From a virus, in the IMG/VR virus record IMGVR_UViG_3300031576_000012, positions 1-64,000 of that record: a stretch of DNA of 64,000 bases. One strand, given 5' to 3'. Below, piece after piece: positions 1-9,466 of the stretch; positions within the stretch are counted from its first letter, which is position 1, and the number at the start of each line of letters is the position of its first letter. The notes under the pieces are model-generated. The model made no database searches. It worked only from the letters and a program-made list of their open reading frames with translations, and had not been told where the DNA came from. The translations under genes and the position numbers were made by a program.

Positions 1-130
1 CCTCAAATAACTGAACTAAGTCTGCATGTGCATGACAATACCCATAATCCTCGTCATCTCTAGGCTGTAGCTCGTTATTCTTTTGAATTATACCAAGTAT
101 TTCATCAATTGTCAAGCTTAAAGATTTCAT
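1..130 (-). CDS. Small protein, cut by the window edge
   Basis: An open frame starts at an ATG and runs off the window; 43 residues are visible, beginning MKSLSLTIDEILG. I do not recognise it. Its start lies 26 bases inside the 3' end of the HNH endonuclease gene, in another frame. A consensus-like promoter lies within its first codons, so downstream genes may be transcribed from here. Confidence 0.6.
   Translation of the reverse strand, partial: MKSLSLTIDEILGIIQKNNELQPRDDEDYGYCHAHADLVQLFE
87..115 (-). promoter_or_regulatory. Sigma70-type promoter inside the edge gene
   Basis: On the minus strand TTGACA is followed after 17 bases by TATAAT, with an upstream TGG giving an extended -10. Both hexamers are perfect. 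It overlaps coding sequence, so use in vivo is an inference. Confidence 0.6.
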
Positions 131-647
131 GCTGCTTTCTATACCTTTTTAGTGCATTAACCATTACTTTAGTTTCTTCCACAGTATAAACATTACGTCT
201 TAAAAAATTACAATCTTTACAACTAGTTATGACGTTATCTAGCTGATATCCTTTACTATTATCTATTCTATCTAACCCATTGTATTTAAAAGACTTTTTC
301 CTTTTAAAAGCAACGTTACTTGATTTCTTGGAACAATAATAACACGGTTTAATTATTAAATCAAGAAATTGTTGTTCGGTTAGATAAAAACCATTTTTAT
401 TTCGTCTATAGCAACCTAACACATCTCTAAAAGCTGCTTCTTTATCAGGCAAGAGTTTAGAACATCCCTTCTTACAACTTTTAATAGATTTAGTTGTAAT
501 ATCTCCTGTTCTTACTTTTGTAATTCCCCCACAATCGCATTTACATTTCCAAAAATAGGAACCATCATGTTTTGATTGCTTCTTTAATTTTTTAACTACT
601 ACGAGTTTACCAGATCTCTTCCCTATTAAGTTTAAGTTTTTAGGCAC
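105..647 (-). CDS. Free-standing HNH endonuclease (homing type)
   Basis: Predicted HNH nuclease of about 180 residues. The C-terminal half has the fold's landmarks: CYYC at 102-105, GLDRIDN at 124-130 and CKDCN at 143-147, a zinc-bound beta-beta-alpha-metal site. The N-terminal half has another cysteine group (C35, C37, C39, C58). I chose the GTG at 647 because it overlaps the phoH stop (TAGTG) and follows a GGGAG ribosome site by 8 bases; a longer frame from 668 has no such site. It sits wedged between phoH and the next small gene, overlapping both, as mobile HNH genes in phages do. Role in homing is inferred. Confidence 0.85.
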   Translation of the reverse strand: MPKNLNLIGKRSGKLVVVKKLKKQSKHDGSYFWKCKCDCGGITKVRTGDITTKSIKSCKKGCSKLLPDKEAAFRDVLGCYRRNKNGFYLTEQQFLDLIIKPCYYCSKKSSNVAFKRKKSFKYNGLDRIDNSKGYQLDNVITSCKDCNFLRRNVYTVEETKVMVNALKRYRKQHEIFKLDN

Positions 648-1540
648 TATAAATTCTCCCAGGCCCACTGAGCAAGTCTGGAACGCTCACTTTTTAACAT
701 ATGAATAGAACCAATGAAAGGACAATCTTTGCCCTTTTCTATAGCGGTTAAAAGCCCATTATTATCGCTACTTACACCTTTTTCAAATACTTGTGCCAGG
801 TCTCCAAGAAGAATAACCTTAGAGTTTGCTGAAGGTCTGGACAAGATTTGCTTCACTACCTCAATAGACAGGTTCTGAGCTTCATCAATAATGATTACAG
901 CATTGCTGATGCTTCTACCTTGTATAAAGGTAATGGGGCTAATTTCTATATACTTACCACCATTTTCTTTCATAAGATTAGGATCTTGCGATGTTAGAGA
1001 GTCCAATTGATAATGAGGTACCCCTAAAATCTCAAAGTTATCATAGAAGTTTCCAAGCCAAGGTCTAACCTTGTCGAACATAGAACCCTTTAGATAACCA
1101 ATCTCTCTCCCAATAGGAGTTAAGGTCTTACACAGAATAATCTTCTGAACCTTATCCTTTTCAAATTGCTCCATTGCATATGCTAGAGCTAATAGCGTTT
1201 TACCAGAACCGGCACAACCGGAAATAGTTACAAGATCAACACTTGGGTCTCTTAATAGACTCATAACTAAAGTCTGTTCTTTGTTCTTAGGGGAAATCCC
1301 AAAAAGTTTGGGGCTATTATCTAGTTTCTTGATAACGTTCCCTTTAACAATACCTAATGCACTCTGTTTATTAAACTTGAGAACTAAACAAAGATTAGGA
1401 TAAAATTGTATGTCTTTATATTTTTTGGAGGCAGGGATAGAAACTTCTCCTTTATTATATAGTTCTTCTATATTTTCAAACTCCTCTAGAACTTCAACTC
1501 CGGTATATACTGAACTCTGCTTAGAGGTTGTTTTCTTCAT
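647..1540 (-). CDS. phoH: PhoH-like ATPase
   Basis: P-loop ATPase of the PhoH family, common in large phages; its role there is unsettled, with RNA-related ATPase or helicase activity proposed. Walker A GCAGSGKT lies at residues 108-115 and Walker B VIIIDEAQN near 215-223, followed by the typical RPSANSKVILLGD segment. The region before residue 85 is short and has no clear PIN nuclease domain. It overlaps the HNH start by one base and is two bases from the upstream metallopeptidase, so it is part of the replication-proximal operon. Confidence 0.9.
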   Translation of the reverse strand: MKKTTSKQSSVYTGVEVLEEFENIEELYNKGEVSIPASKKYKDIQFYPNLCLVLKFNKQSALGIVKGNVIKKLDNSPKLFGISPKNKEQTLVMSLLRDPSVDLVTISGCAGSGKTLLALAYAMEQFEKDKVQKIILCKTLTPIGREIGYLKGSMFDKVRPWLGNFYDNFEILGVPHYQLDSLTSQDPNLMKENGGKYIEISPITFIQGRSISNAVIIIDEAQNLSIEVVKQILSRPSANSKVILLGDLAQVFEKGVSSDNNGLLTAIEKGKDCPFIGSIHMLKSERSRLAQWAWENL

Positions 1541-1542
1541 GG

Positions 1543-1992
1543 TTATCCCTTATATCCTTTGTAGCCAAGCCGCTTTGATAATGATGCAAATCGTTTAAAC
1601 AGCCTAGCTTCTTCTATAAAACGATCTGCGTTATGCTCCCAGTATACTATATGACTCAACTCATGTGCAAGACTATTTAAAGTAAATTCAAAATGATATT
1701 TCTTGTGGGCGTCTTCATACCCAGAGGCATATGCTACCCCGTTATCACTACTATAAACTTGACGTTTCTTTAAGATAGTTATAGTGGCTTTTTTGTTTCC
1801 ATCTTTAATAATGGCTGCATGTTGGTTTTCTACTTTATCCAATGGAACATAATAACCTACAATCTTTTCAATTCTCCAGATAGGAACTCCTGCACGTTTT
1901 GCTTCCATTATGTAGGGAGCTAACCATTCTAAGTCCTTATCTATATCTATTGAGTGATTAAGGCCATTTAAGTCTTTCACTCTCTTAATCAT
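1543..1992 (-). CDS. Putative zinc metallopeptidase
   Basis: A 149-residue protein with HELSHIVYWEHNADRF near residue 112, a zincin-type HExxH site followed by a possible third histidine ligand. No signal peptide or membrane segment is seen, so it should act in the cytoplasm. Such small zincin-like proteins occur in phage replication clusters, but I cannot name the substrate. It lies between dNMP kinase and phoH with almost no spacing. Confidence 0.65.
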   Translation of the reverse strand: MIKRVKDLNGLNHSIDIDKDLEWLAPYIMEAKRAGVPIWRIEKIVGYYVPLDKVENQHAAIIKDGNKKATITILKKRQVYSSDNGVAYASGYEDAHKKYHFEFTLNSLAHELSHIVYWEHNADRFIEEARLFKRFASLSKRLGYKGYKG

Positions 1993-1999
1993 ACAACAC

Positions 2000-2710
2000 C
2001 TATGATAATTTTAAGGCATCCTGGTGTAGGTCTTCTATTGTTCCACCATTTATAATAATTTGGTCATACTCTTCATCTGTTCCTAAAGAATTCTCAGCTA
2101 CATGTCCTACTACAGGTTGCAGCTGACCTTTCTTATCTAAAGAGTTTAAGAGATGATCTGGGGTAAACCCAGGTCTCTTTAATCTTACTAAGATACAATC
2201 AAAGTTTTCTTTAAGTATCTTTCTTTCATTGGGGAACCTAGCATCTGTAATTACCCAGTTTACTTCTGGTTCTTTCTTCATTTTATTTACCAAAACTTCT
2301 GCGTGATAATCTTCAGAAATCTTTCTACAAATCTCTGTACCTACAAATTGAAATACTTCTCTTGGGGAAGTAAACTTCTTATAGGCTTTGTGTTCCTGTA
2401 CATATTCTTCTACATATATTCTGTCAATCTCTTTTAAAGCAGCTGCTGATGTTTCCAGAGAGTGAGTAGACTTAACCCATTCAATAATTTTTTGAAGTTT
2501 TCTACGATCAAAGTCAATAGGAGGGTTAAGAGTTTTTAATTTGCCCTCTTGAGTATTCATATGAAAGTCTGAAAGACCAAATACAACCTGACACATATTC
2601 TTTAAGTTACCAGCAAAAGAGCCTTGTACAAAGCCCTTATTAATTAAAGCTTTAGCAAATTCATCTTTGCCAACCATCATCTCACCTGCTATTGCTATTA
2701 CTTTTCCCAT
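2000..2710 (-). CDS. Deoxynucleoside monophosphate kinase
   Basis: Resembles T4 gp1-type dNMP kinases, which phosphorylate dNMPs to dNDPs for phage DNA synthesis. The N-terminal P-loop reads GEMMVGKDE at residues 9-17, and a long helical region precedes a conserved VITDARFPNE segment. The ATG at 2710 is chosen because GAGGA lies just upstream; a longer frame from 2740 would run through the previous gene's end. With ThyX, the deaminase and NrdJ it supplies a phage nucleotide pathway. Confidence 0.82.
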   Translation of the reverse strand: MGKVIAIAGEMMVGKDEFAKALINKGFVQGSFAGNLKNMCQVVFGLSDFHMNTQEGKLKTLNPPIDFDRRKLQKIIEWVKSTHSLETSAAALKEIDRIYVEEYVQEHKAYKKFTSPREVFQFVGTEICRKISEDYHAEVLVNKMKKEPEVNWVITDARFPNERKILKENFDCILVRLKRPGFTPDHLLNSLDKKGQLQPVVGHVAENSLGTDEEYDQIIINGGTIEDLHQDALKLS

Positions 2711-2711
2711 G

Positions 2712-2897
2712 TTATCCTCGTTTTGATACTGCTTCTGCATTTGTGAACAAATTGTTCTTGAGATCTGTTCTAAGTGTATATTTTCTTAATCTCTTTTTAA
2801 GATTTGCTAGTTGTACTTTAAGTTCAGCATTTTCAATAATTAATGCTACCTTAGAAACCTTTTTAGCTATCTTATCTATTTCTGTTGCGTCCATCAT
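2712..2897 (-). CDS. Small coiled-coil protein, unknown function
   Basis: A 61-residue basic, helix-rich protein (leucines and isoleucines in heptad-like spacing from residue 15 to 45). I do not recognise it. The start is set by GGAGGT 8 bases before ATGATG, and its ATG overlaps the stop of the upstream phosphoesterase (TAATG), which implies coupled translation. Confidence 0.7.
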   Translation of the reverse strand: MMDATEIDKIAKKVSKVALIIENAELKVQLANLKKRLRKYTLRTDLKNNLFTNAEAVSKRG

Positions 2898-4510
2898 TAT
2901 TTTAACCTCCATTTTCCATTAATTGAATTAATCATTTGTCGTGAACCATCGGAATACAACAAACAGGATGTATGGAACCAAGAAGAGGCTCCCACATTGT
3001 AATCTAATTTCAGTTTGCTGGTTGTACCAACTCTCCACACGCTTCTGAGAACTTCAGGTGTATGAGCATGTCCAATTACACATGGTCCATAAGCTTTCTC
3101 AAATGTTAGTAAGCTTCCACCTTTACTACCATTAGCTCCTTTATCCCCGTGAGACCCTAATTCTACCCCTGCAATTTTAAAGCTCTCATCTCTCTTTAAG
3201 AAGATAATTCTCCTAAACTCTTTAAGTTCCGCTACTTTCTTATTAGAAAGCTTTGGAAGATTAACCAAGGCATAAGCAAGAGGATCTTTCCTATCAATCA
3301 TAGGAGCTATCAATTGACTTGCGAATCTAAGATTAGATGGATCAGTAAGATACCTTCCATCTTGAAGATACCTATCTAACACTTCATCATGATTAGACTT
3401 TACAAAGATGAACTTTCCAGGAATCCAAGTGAGTAACTCACTAACCTCAGTGTTAACGATAGATAGTTCTTCTTCTAAGCCCATTCTTTTATCCTCAGAC
3501 AATTGAGCTTTTGTTACTGTCTTGTTCATGTCGTGGTGATTATTCCACTTACCATTAAATACATCATGCCCAACTAAATTCCTTACTCCTACTTCGCTAC
3601 AAACTTCTTTCCAGGCTTGTTTAGCAGAAAGTTCATGCTCTCCAGCATGGTAGTCCCCCATAATAAGGGCCTCTGCACCTAGCTTCTCTATCTTTCCATT
3701 TGGGGAGTAGTATTTACCTAAGTCAAAGAACCTTCCGGTATTAGGTTCTGCTTGTACTTGTCTGTAGAAGTATTTCCCTTCAGGATCTAGCTCAACAATT
3801 AAGGCACCCAACACATGGTCGAAATTAGCTAGATATGAAGTTCTCTTGCTCATATAAACATCTGTTTCATAATCAGCACTAGTAACCGCACCTGTTGTCA
3901 TAATAGGATGTGGCAACTTCTCATTTCCCGTAGGAATAAATTGAAGTCTTTGTTTAGGGGAAGCATAAATGAATGCTCCATCTTTCTGACTTAGCCTAGA
4001 AAGTCCTGTTGTAGGATCAATCTGTTTAGCTGATAGCTGAATCATACGAATATGAATGTTCTTATTTAAGGACAAATCATGCCCGATAATATGTTCATTC
4101 GCTAATGCTGGATCTAAAATCCAATCATCTCCTTGTCCTGGATTGGCGCAAGGAACTATAAGCAACGTAGATTTATTAGCCTTACAATAAACCTTTAAGG
4201 TTTTAAAAAACTTAGTATGAATAGGAGAATTAACTACTGCTGTGGTGATAACAAACCTATTAGACCCTTTAACAAGATCATTTATTTGTTTAAATTTCTG
4301 AGGGTCAAATAAAGAATCACTAATTACCCCCTTAAAACATTCAGGGTGTTCTTCCTTCATATAAGTTTTTAATTGACTGATAGAACCAAAATTATGTCGA
4401 ATAGCTGTCCTGCTAATTTGATACTCTAAGAACTCTCGTGTATTAGGAAGACGCTTATTCTTCTTTACAAAGTCCTTAAAAGCATTAATTATTTCTGGTT
4501 TTTTGTTCAT
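2897..4510 (-). CDS. Metallophosphoesterase-domain protein, possible nuclease
   Basis: A 537-residue two-part protein. The N-terminal third carries a helical, HTH-like segment (NTREFLEYQISRTAIRHNFG). The C-terminal part has calcineurin-like metal-site motifs in order: GDYHAGEHE, HDVFNGKWNNHHD, KSNHDE, GSHGDKG and GHAHTPE. Such proteins are dinuclear-metal phosphoesterases; some phage members are DNases (phage T5 A1 is one I recall as related in type). Location directly after the DNA polymerase gene suggests a role in DNA metabolism; the substrate is not visible from sequence. Confidence 0.75.
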   Translation of the reverse strand: MNKKPEIINAFKDFVKKNKRLPNTREFLEYQISRTAIRHNFGSISQLKTYMKEEHPECFKGVISDSLFDPQKFKQINDLVKGSNRFVITTAVVNSPIHTKFFKTLKVYCKANKSTLLIVPCANPGQGDDWILDPALANEHIIGHDLSLNKNIHIRMIQLSAKQIDPTTGLSRLSQKDGAFIYASPKQRLQFIPTGNEKLPHPIMTTGAVTSADYETDVYMSKRTSYLANFDHVLGALIVELDPEGKYFYRQVQAEPNTGRFFDLGKYYSPNGKIEKLGAEALIMGDYHAGEHELSAKQAWKEVCSEVGVRNLVGHDVFNGKWNNHHDMNKTVTKAQLSEDKRMGLEEELSIVNTEVSELLTWIPGKFIFVKSNHDEVLDRYLQDGRYLTDPSNLRFASQLIAPMIDRKDPLAYALVNLPKLSNKKVAELKEFRRIIFLKRDESFKIAGVELGSHGDKGANGSKGGSLLTFEKAYGPCVIGHAHTPEVLRSVWRVGTTSKLKLDYNVGASSWFHTSCLLYSDGSRQMINSINGKWRLK

Positions 4511-6726
4511 TCTTTAGTCTCCGATAATCGGTCTGCAATTATAGGTTCAGCCACCAAAGGAAGACTAAGCTTGTAGTTATTCTCCATGATATCTTTCATG
4601 ATAACTGCTACTTGTTCTGCTTGATCTTCTCTAGCTTCCACAACAATTTCATCGTGAATTTGAATCAACACGTAAGCATCCAAGTTTAATTCTTTGAACT
4701 TCCTTCTCATAGCTATCATTGCTCTACTTACAATACTAGCAGCCGTTCCTTGAATTTTAAAGTTAATACTTAAATTCAATAGCTTATTTACTAGTAGCTG
4801 ATCTGATCTTACCCTAGATTTGAGTAATTTGTCAATCCCTACAAAGCGTCTAACTCTTCCTGTCTCTGTTTTAACGTAACCAAGTTTCATGGCTTCCCCA
4901 TGACAACGGTTAACGAATTTATACAGATTAGGTAATCCTTTCCAGTACTTATCAATCTTTTCTTGGGCCTCATCAAGTTCGCACTGAAGGGTATGCCCTA
5001 GCTTCCACTTCTTCATGCCGTAGGCTACCCCAAGGGCAATAGCCTTAGCTTCTTGCCTGATGTCTCCTGCCCCGTCTGCCTTCATTGTATTGGGGTTTCC
5101 TTTGTAGTCCATACAAAGTACCGCAATAGTGCCATAGAAGTCATCTCCACGGTAATAGGCGTCTATTAGAGCCTTTTCCTGGCTGTAATGGGCAAATACC
5201 CTTGGCTCTAGCTGAGAGTAGTCAGGACCGATAAGCTTATACCCTGGTCTAGCAATAATCCCCTGTTTAATCCTCTTATCTTCTCGTGGAAGATTCTGGA
5301 AGTTAGGTTCCCTACAAGAAAATCTTCCTGAGTCTGTTCCATGCTGAAGCCATCGTGGGCGTACTATACCTTCTTTTTGAGAGGTAAGAATACCATCTAC
5401 ATAAGTACTTACTAACTTAATGATCTTTCGTCTTTGCGAGACTTTAGCAACAAAGCTATAACTTTTAGCAAAGTGATCTAAAACCTCATCATCTACTTGA
5501 GCATTGTTCTTATCTGTGACCTTCATAGGTGTTTCACCTAAGCGATTAAAGAGAAGGTCTTTAAGTTGATCATTGCTGCTTAAGTTAATAACATATTTAG
5601 ACTTTCCAAGTTCTAGATACATCTCTTGACGTGTTGTAAATAAAAGATCTGCGTATAGTTTTTCTAATTCTGTTTGTTGAATTAGCCCCATTTTCCATTG
5701 AAGTAATACATTCTCTGGGTGTGTTTTAAACTCAGCCTCTATAACCTTTTTAACAAAAGAAGTTTCTCCTTTTTTATCATAATAAAGAGTTAATCCTGAA
5801 TTTATATAAAGTTGTTCAAACAGCAATCCTCTACTTTTTAATGGATAAGCTTCTGTTAATAGTTCATTTTCTAAAGCTTCATAATGTTTTAAATAGTTTT
5901 TCTTAAGCTCTTCATGAGCTTCTTTTTCAAGTTGGTCTGCTTCCGCTGTAAGTGTCTTTTTAAGGTCTTCAAAATAAGGGATATCACACATTACCCCTCT
6001 TCCAATCATATGATCAATAACAACCTCATTAAGAGGCATTACCTCATCAGTATAAAAGAAATTAACTAGCCCTTGTATTTCAAGTTCGGTGTGCATTACT
6101 CCAAAAATCTTAGCGGTTAAATCTACGTCTGCACATGCATACTTCCCTAAAATATCTAAGTCTGCCATGTAAATGTCTTTGTGGTCTTTGTTCCATTTAC
6201 CACCATTATGTATTACGGAAGCTTTTAATTCTTCTTGTTCATCTTTGGCTTCCTCCCCAAAGATTAGAACAGCTATATCTTTTAGCCCATGCGGTCTACG
6301 TTCATCAAGTGTGTGTTTGAGAAGCATGGTATCTGCATAAAGATTCTTTAGGCAATCAGCTCCGATAGTTTGTTTAATAACTTGCACATCGAACGGGCTG
6401 TTATGCATAATTAGTTTAGCTTTGGAGTGTTCTAGTAACTCAATCAATCCTGTACGCAAAAGAAACGCTCTATGATCATCAATAGTATCTAGTCTTGTAT
6501 TAGTGATCTTATTTTGTTCATCCCTTTCAACAGTGTAATTGTGCATGGGGAAGTAAACGGCTTCTCCCTCTGCTGGACTAATAGAAATCCCCATAAGCTT
6601 ACAACTAAGAGTATCAAGAGAGTTAGTCTCGGTATCAACAGCTAAAAATCCAACATTTCTTTTTAAAATGTCTAGATAGTTAGTTTGATCTTCAAGGGTA
6701 TAAGCTATGTAATAGTTCTTAGTCAT
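4507..6726 (-). CDS. Family A DNA polymerase with 3'-5' exonuclease
   Basis: Replicative DNA polymerase, 739 residues. The exonuclease domain starts with DTETNSLD at 31-38 and continues with HNSPFDVQV near 108 and a later YACADVDLT. The polymerase domain has motif A DYSQLEPR (catalytic D502), motif B RQEAKAIALGVAYG (557-570) and motif C HDE (691-693). No 5'-nuclease domain is present, as in T7-type and many phage enzymes. The stop of the primase-helicase overlaps its start, so the two are probably co-translated and act at the same fork. Confidence 0.97.
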   Translation of the reverse strand: MTKNYYIAYTLEDQTNYLDILKRNVGFLAVDTETNSLDTLSCKLMGISISPAEGEAVYFPMHNYTVERDEQNKITNTRLDTIDDHRAFLLRTGLIELLEHSKAKLIMHNSPFDVQVIKQTIGADCLKNLYADTMLLKHTLDERRPHGLKDIAVLIFGEEAKDEQEELKASVIHNGGKWNKDHKDIYMADLDILGKYACADVDLTAKIFGVMHTELEIQGLVNFFYTDEVMPLNEVVIDHMIGRGVMCDIPYFEDLKKTLTAEADQLEKEAHEELKKNYLKHYEALENELLTEAYPLKSRGLLFEQLYINSGLTLYYDKKGETSFVKKVIEAEFKTHPENVLLQWKMGLIQQTELEKLYADLLFTTRQEMYLELGKSKYVINLSSNDQLKDLLFNRLGETPMKVTDKNNAQVDDEVLDHFAKSYSFVAKVSQRRKIIKLVSTYVDGILTSQKEGIVRPRWLQHGTDSGRFSCREPNFQNLPREDKRIKQGIIARPGYKLIGPDYSQLEPRVFAHYSQEKALIDAYYRGDDFYGTIAVLCMDYKGNPNTMKADGAGDIRQEAKAIALGVAYGMKKWKLGHTLQCELDEAQEKIDKYWKGLPNLYKFVNRCHGEAMKLGYVKTETGRVRRFVGIDKLLKSRVRSDQLLVNKLLNLSINFKIQGTAASIVSRAMIAMRRKFKELNLDAYVLIQIHDEIVVEAREDQAEQVAVIMKDIMENNYKLSLPLVAEPIIADRLSETKE

Positions 6727-8716
6727 CTTTATGTTCTAACTGTTTCCTTAGTCCCGCCAATTCCATTTGTTCTTCTTGTACTAAATCTCTTACAATACCA
6801 GAGGCTCCATGAAAGAACAAATCAATTGTTCCTGTATCCCCCATACGATTTTTAAACATCTTTATGCCCATGATATAATCATAGTCTGGATGAGAGTCTT
6901 TAAAAGGACGGAAACAATTTACTTGAGTGGAAGCTTTTTCTTCCCAAGCTCCTGAGCCTTTGGCTAATATCATTTCATCATTAACATTGTTTCTACTGGT
7001 TTGTGATAGCCCTAGAATACAAATATTCTTATTCTTAGATAGTTCTGCTAAAGAGTGAGCATTGAAAGTATCATTAGCAAAACCTAAATAGTCAGATTTA
7101 ATTAGCTGGACATAATCAATAATTACTAACTTGACCTTCCTACCCCACATGTTTTCTTGTCGGTCAATTTCCGCACCAATGTCTTTTACGGTCATATGAG
7201 TTTGAGAACTGATAAGCACGTTCTCTGAGACCTTTTCAAATGCTTCTAAAGACTTACTCATAAGCCCTTCATCATTTCGTGCATGGCCTTCCATGAACTG
7301 CTTACCACTAATGATCTGCTCTTTAATATCTTCAGCTAGAAGAATGGGGGCACATCTTTGGATAAGCATCTCTTGGCTCATATCCATATTAAAAAACAAT
7401 GCAGGGATATTCCCTTTGCTTGCATTATTCATGATGTTGAGCATAAAACTAGTTTTACCAGTACCAGGCTTACCCACAATTAAATTAAATGTACCTAAGT
7501 AAAGAGGCATCCTCTCATCAATAGTAGTAAACCCCGTCTGTACAACATTGGAGTGATAACCTTTATACCAAGACTTAGAACGCTTGTAAGCATCTAGTAG
7601 GGTAATAACGTCGGCCTTTGATTCTTCAAATTTCTTGGGTGCTAAATGACATTTCCTGCTGCATACAGCATCAAGTACAAAGTCATTACAACCATAATCA
7701 TAGTCGTTCTTAAATACTTGTGAAACAATGGTGTCGATCTCTGGCTCAAGAATTGGGTCCATTTGAGCCTTCTTAGGGTCTCTAGCATTCATTAAGTCTA
7801 ACACACCAAGAAGTTTAGCTTTAACTACTGCTTGTGGCATACCAGTCTTACGCTCATGGTCAGCAATCCTCAATAGAGCATTGTTTCTACCTTCAACGTA
7901 GTCACCTTGGCATAACCTCCAAATACATGTCTTAAACATTCTTGGGGCATTACGGTCATCTGTTAGCCCTTCAGAAGTTATAGAAGGAAGACTAATAAGT
8001 TTTCGGCTTACTGTTTCAACTTCCACCATAGACTTACTAAGTAGGTCTGATAGCTTAGATGCATCCGATAATATGTCAAATAGATGAGGTATTCGTATTT
8101 GTACAGCAAAGCGTTTAATTTCATCAATCGTTGAATTTCTCAACATAGGGACTGATAGACTAGTTTTAAACAGTCTGACTGGACGACCATCAACATCTGA
8201 TTCTTTATCATGTAAAGTACCGGCTATTCTGTATAACCTAATATGGTTGTATATTCCTTTGTCAACCGTTTTTAGATCACCAGCAATTGCTAAACAGATC
8301 TTCTTTACATATAAAGGAGTGTTTTCACTTAAGGCTCCATCTAAGCCAACTATACCCTTAGTTCGTATTTCAACCGCAAAACCTTTTCTACCACTAAAGA
8401 ACACACCAATTTCATTCTCTTTTACACTATAATCAGCAATAAGCCTATCAATTAGTGTAACAGCATCTTGTCGTGATAATTCAAGTTCTACGTTATCGAA
8501 ATCCCATACAAGGTATTCAACTCCAGACTTGCCTTTAAATCCTTTTACTGATCCAGTTTCAGTTACATGCTTAAGCATTTCCTCTGTGTAGTGGAAAAGC
8601 CCTCGGTAACTATCTTTATAAGGATCAATATTTTCATACAGCTTGTCGAGAAGAACTACCTTATTTCTAAGGGAACTAGATCTCAATTCCTCACGGAATT
8701 CGATATACAAACTCAT
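6719..8716 (-). CDS. Primase-helicase fusion (AEP primase + DnaB-type helicase)
   Basis: About 665 residues. The N-terminal third looks like an archaeo-eukaryotic primase domain: WDFD as the acidic motif, FSGRKGFAVEI in the place of the SG-x-x-G-x-H motif, and RLYRIAGTLHDK, typical of that superfamily. A cysteine cluster (GCNDFVLDAVCSRKCHL) follows. The C-terminal third is a RecA-fold replicative helicase with Walker A VGKPGTGKTS and Walker B VIIDYVQL. ATG at 8716 is preferred (GAGG four bases upstream); a TTG five codons earlier lacks a ribosome site. The usual motif-II histidine appears to be alanine. Confidence 0.88.
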   Translation of the reverse strand: MSLYIEFREELRSSSLRNKVVLLDKLYENIDPYKDSYRGLFHYTEEMLKHVTETGSVKGFKGKSGVEYLVWDFDNVELELSRQDAVTLIDRLIADYSVKENEIGVFFSGRKGFAVEIRTKGIVGLDGALSENTPLYVKKICLAIAGDLKTVDKGIYNHIRLYRIAGTLHDKESDVDGRPVRLFKTSLSVPMLRNSTIDEIKRFAVQIRIPHLFDILSDASKLSDLLSKSMVEVETVSRKLISLPSITSEGLTDDRNAPRMFKTCIWRLCQGDYVEGRNNALLRIADHERKTGMPQAVVKAKLLGVLDLMNARDPKKAQMDPILEPEIDTIVSQVFKNDYDYGCNDFVLDAVCSRKCHLAPKKFEESKADVITLLDAYKRSKSWYKGYHSNVVQTGFTTIDERMPLYLGTFNLIVGKPGTGKTSFMLNIMNNASKGNIPALFFNMDMSQEMLIQRCAPILLAEDIKEQIISGKQFMEGHARNDEGLMSKSLEAFEKVSENVLISSQTHMTVKDIGAEIDRQENMWGRKVKLVIIDYVQLIKSDYLGFANDTFNAHSLAELSKNKNICILGLSQTSRNNVNDEMILAKGSGAWEEKASTQVNCFRPFKDSHPDYDYIMGIKMFKNRMGDTGTIDLFFHGASGIVRDLVQEEQMELAGLRKQLEHKDD

Positions 8717-8731
8717 AGAACCTCGGTTCAA

Positions 8732-8989
8732 CTATTCTTTGAAATAAACTACAATGACGCCATCTGGGGAATTTTCCTTCTTCTTTTCCTTCACTGGGTA
8801 AAGGACCACATTTGCTTCGGTAGAAAGGTTTAGCAATCCACCTGAAGCCTTGTGACGAAGAAGAACCTCAAATTCATCTTGGGGTCGTTTTCCAGTAAAT
8901 GCTACTGACTGATTATTACCCTTTGTACTTGAGTTATTCCAGAAAGAACCAATAATCTTTGATTCACTTGGTTTTCTATTCTGTTCCAT
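8732..8989 (-). CDS. Small protein in replication cluster, unknown
   Basis: 85 residues, polar N-terminus then a compact beta-rich part (LLNLSTEANVVLYPVKEK). A GAGGAG site precedes the ATG. It overlaps the 3' end of the upstream gene and directly precedes the primase-helicase; a small replication accessory protein is possible but not shown. Confidence 0.75.
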   Translation of the reverse strand: MEQNRKPSESKIIGSFWNNSSTKGNNQSVAFTGKRPQDEFEVLLRHKASGGLLNLSTEANVVLYPVKEKKKENSPDGVIVVYFKE

Positions 8990-9464
8990 TTGTTTTCTCC
9001 TCTTTAGGTTGTTCTTGACTAGTTACTTCTTGGGTTACTGGGGCACTAGCCTTTGCTTCCAGATCCAATTTTCTTTGTGCCATCATATAATCATACAGCA
9101 AAGCGTACTTAGCTGCAAGTATTTTCTGACCAATATCAAATATAAATTTCTCTTGTTCAGATTGGAACTTACTGACTATCTTTTCACCAGCGTAAGGTAA
9201 CTTAAATAGGCCAGTAATAATCCTTCTCAAGGCTCTTGCACTTAGTTTTCTGGACAGATCATTAAAAATCTTCATTCCAGAAGTATGCTGATTCGCAGCC
9301 ATAAGTCGGCTTTGTTCAGCATTGAACTCTACTCGTTCTCCTGACTTCTTTTCTTCCTCATGAACAGAGGTTACTACTGCATCTGTAACTTTGGCTGCCT
9401 CTTCATCAATCCTGGTTATTTCGGCTTCTGATTGTTCAAGGGTCTCTGTTTTTACTTCTTCCAT
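8976..9464 (-). CDS. Hypothetical protein, replication cluster
   Basis: 162 residues: an acidic disordered N-terminus (about 45 residues), a helical core from MAANQHTSGMKIF to DYMMAQRKLD, and an acidic, glutamine-rich tail. Not recognised. Its place between the annealing protein and the primase-helicase points to DNA replication or recombination. Confidence 0.75.
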   Translation of the reverse strand: MEEVKTETLEQSEAEITRIDEEAAKVTDAVVTSVHEEEKKSGERVEFNAEQSRLMAANQHTSGMKIFNDLSRKLSARALRRIITGLFKLPYAGEKIVSKFQSEQEKFIFDIGQKILAAKYALLYDYMMAQRKLDLEAKASAPVTQEVTSQEQPKEEKTNGTE

Positions 9465-9466
9465 GA

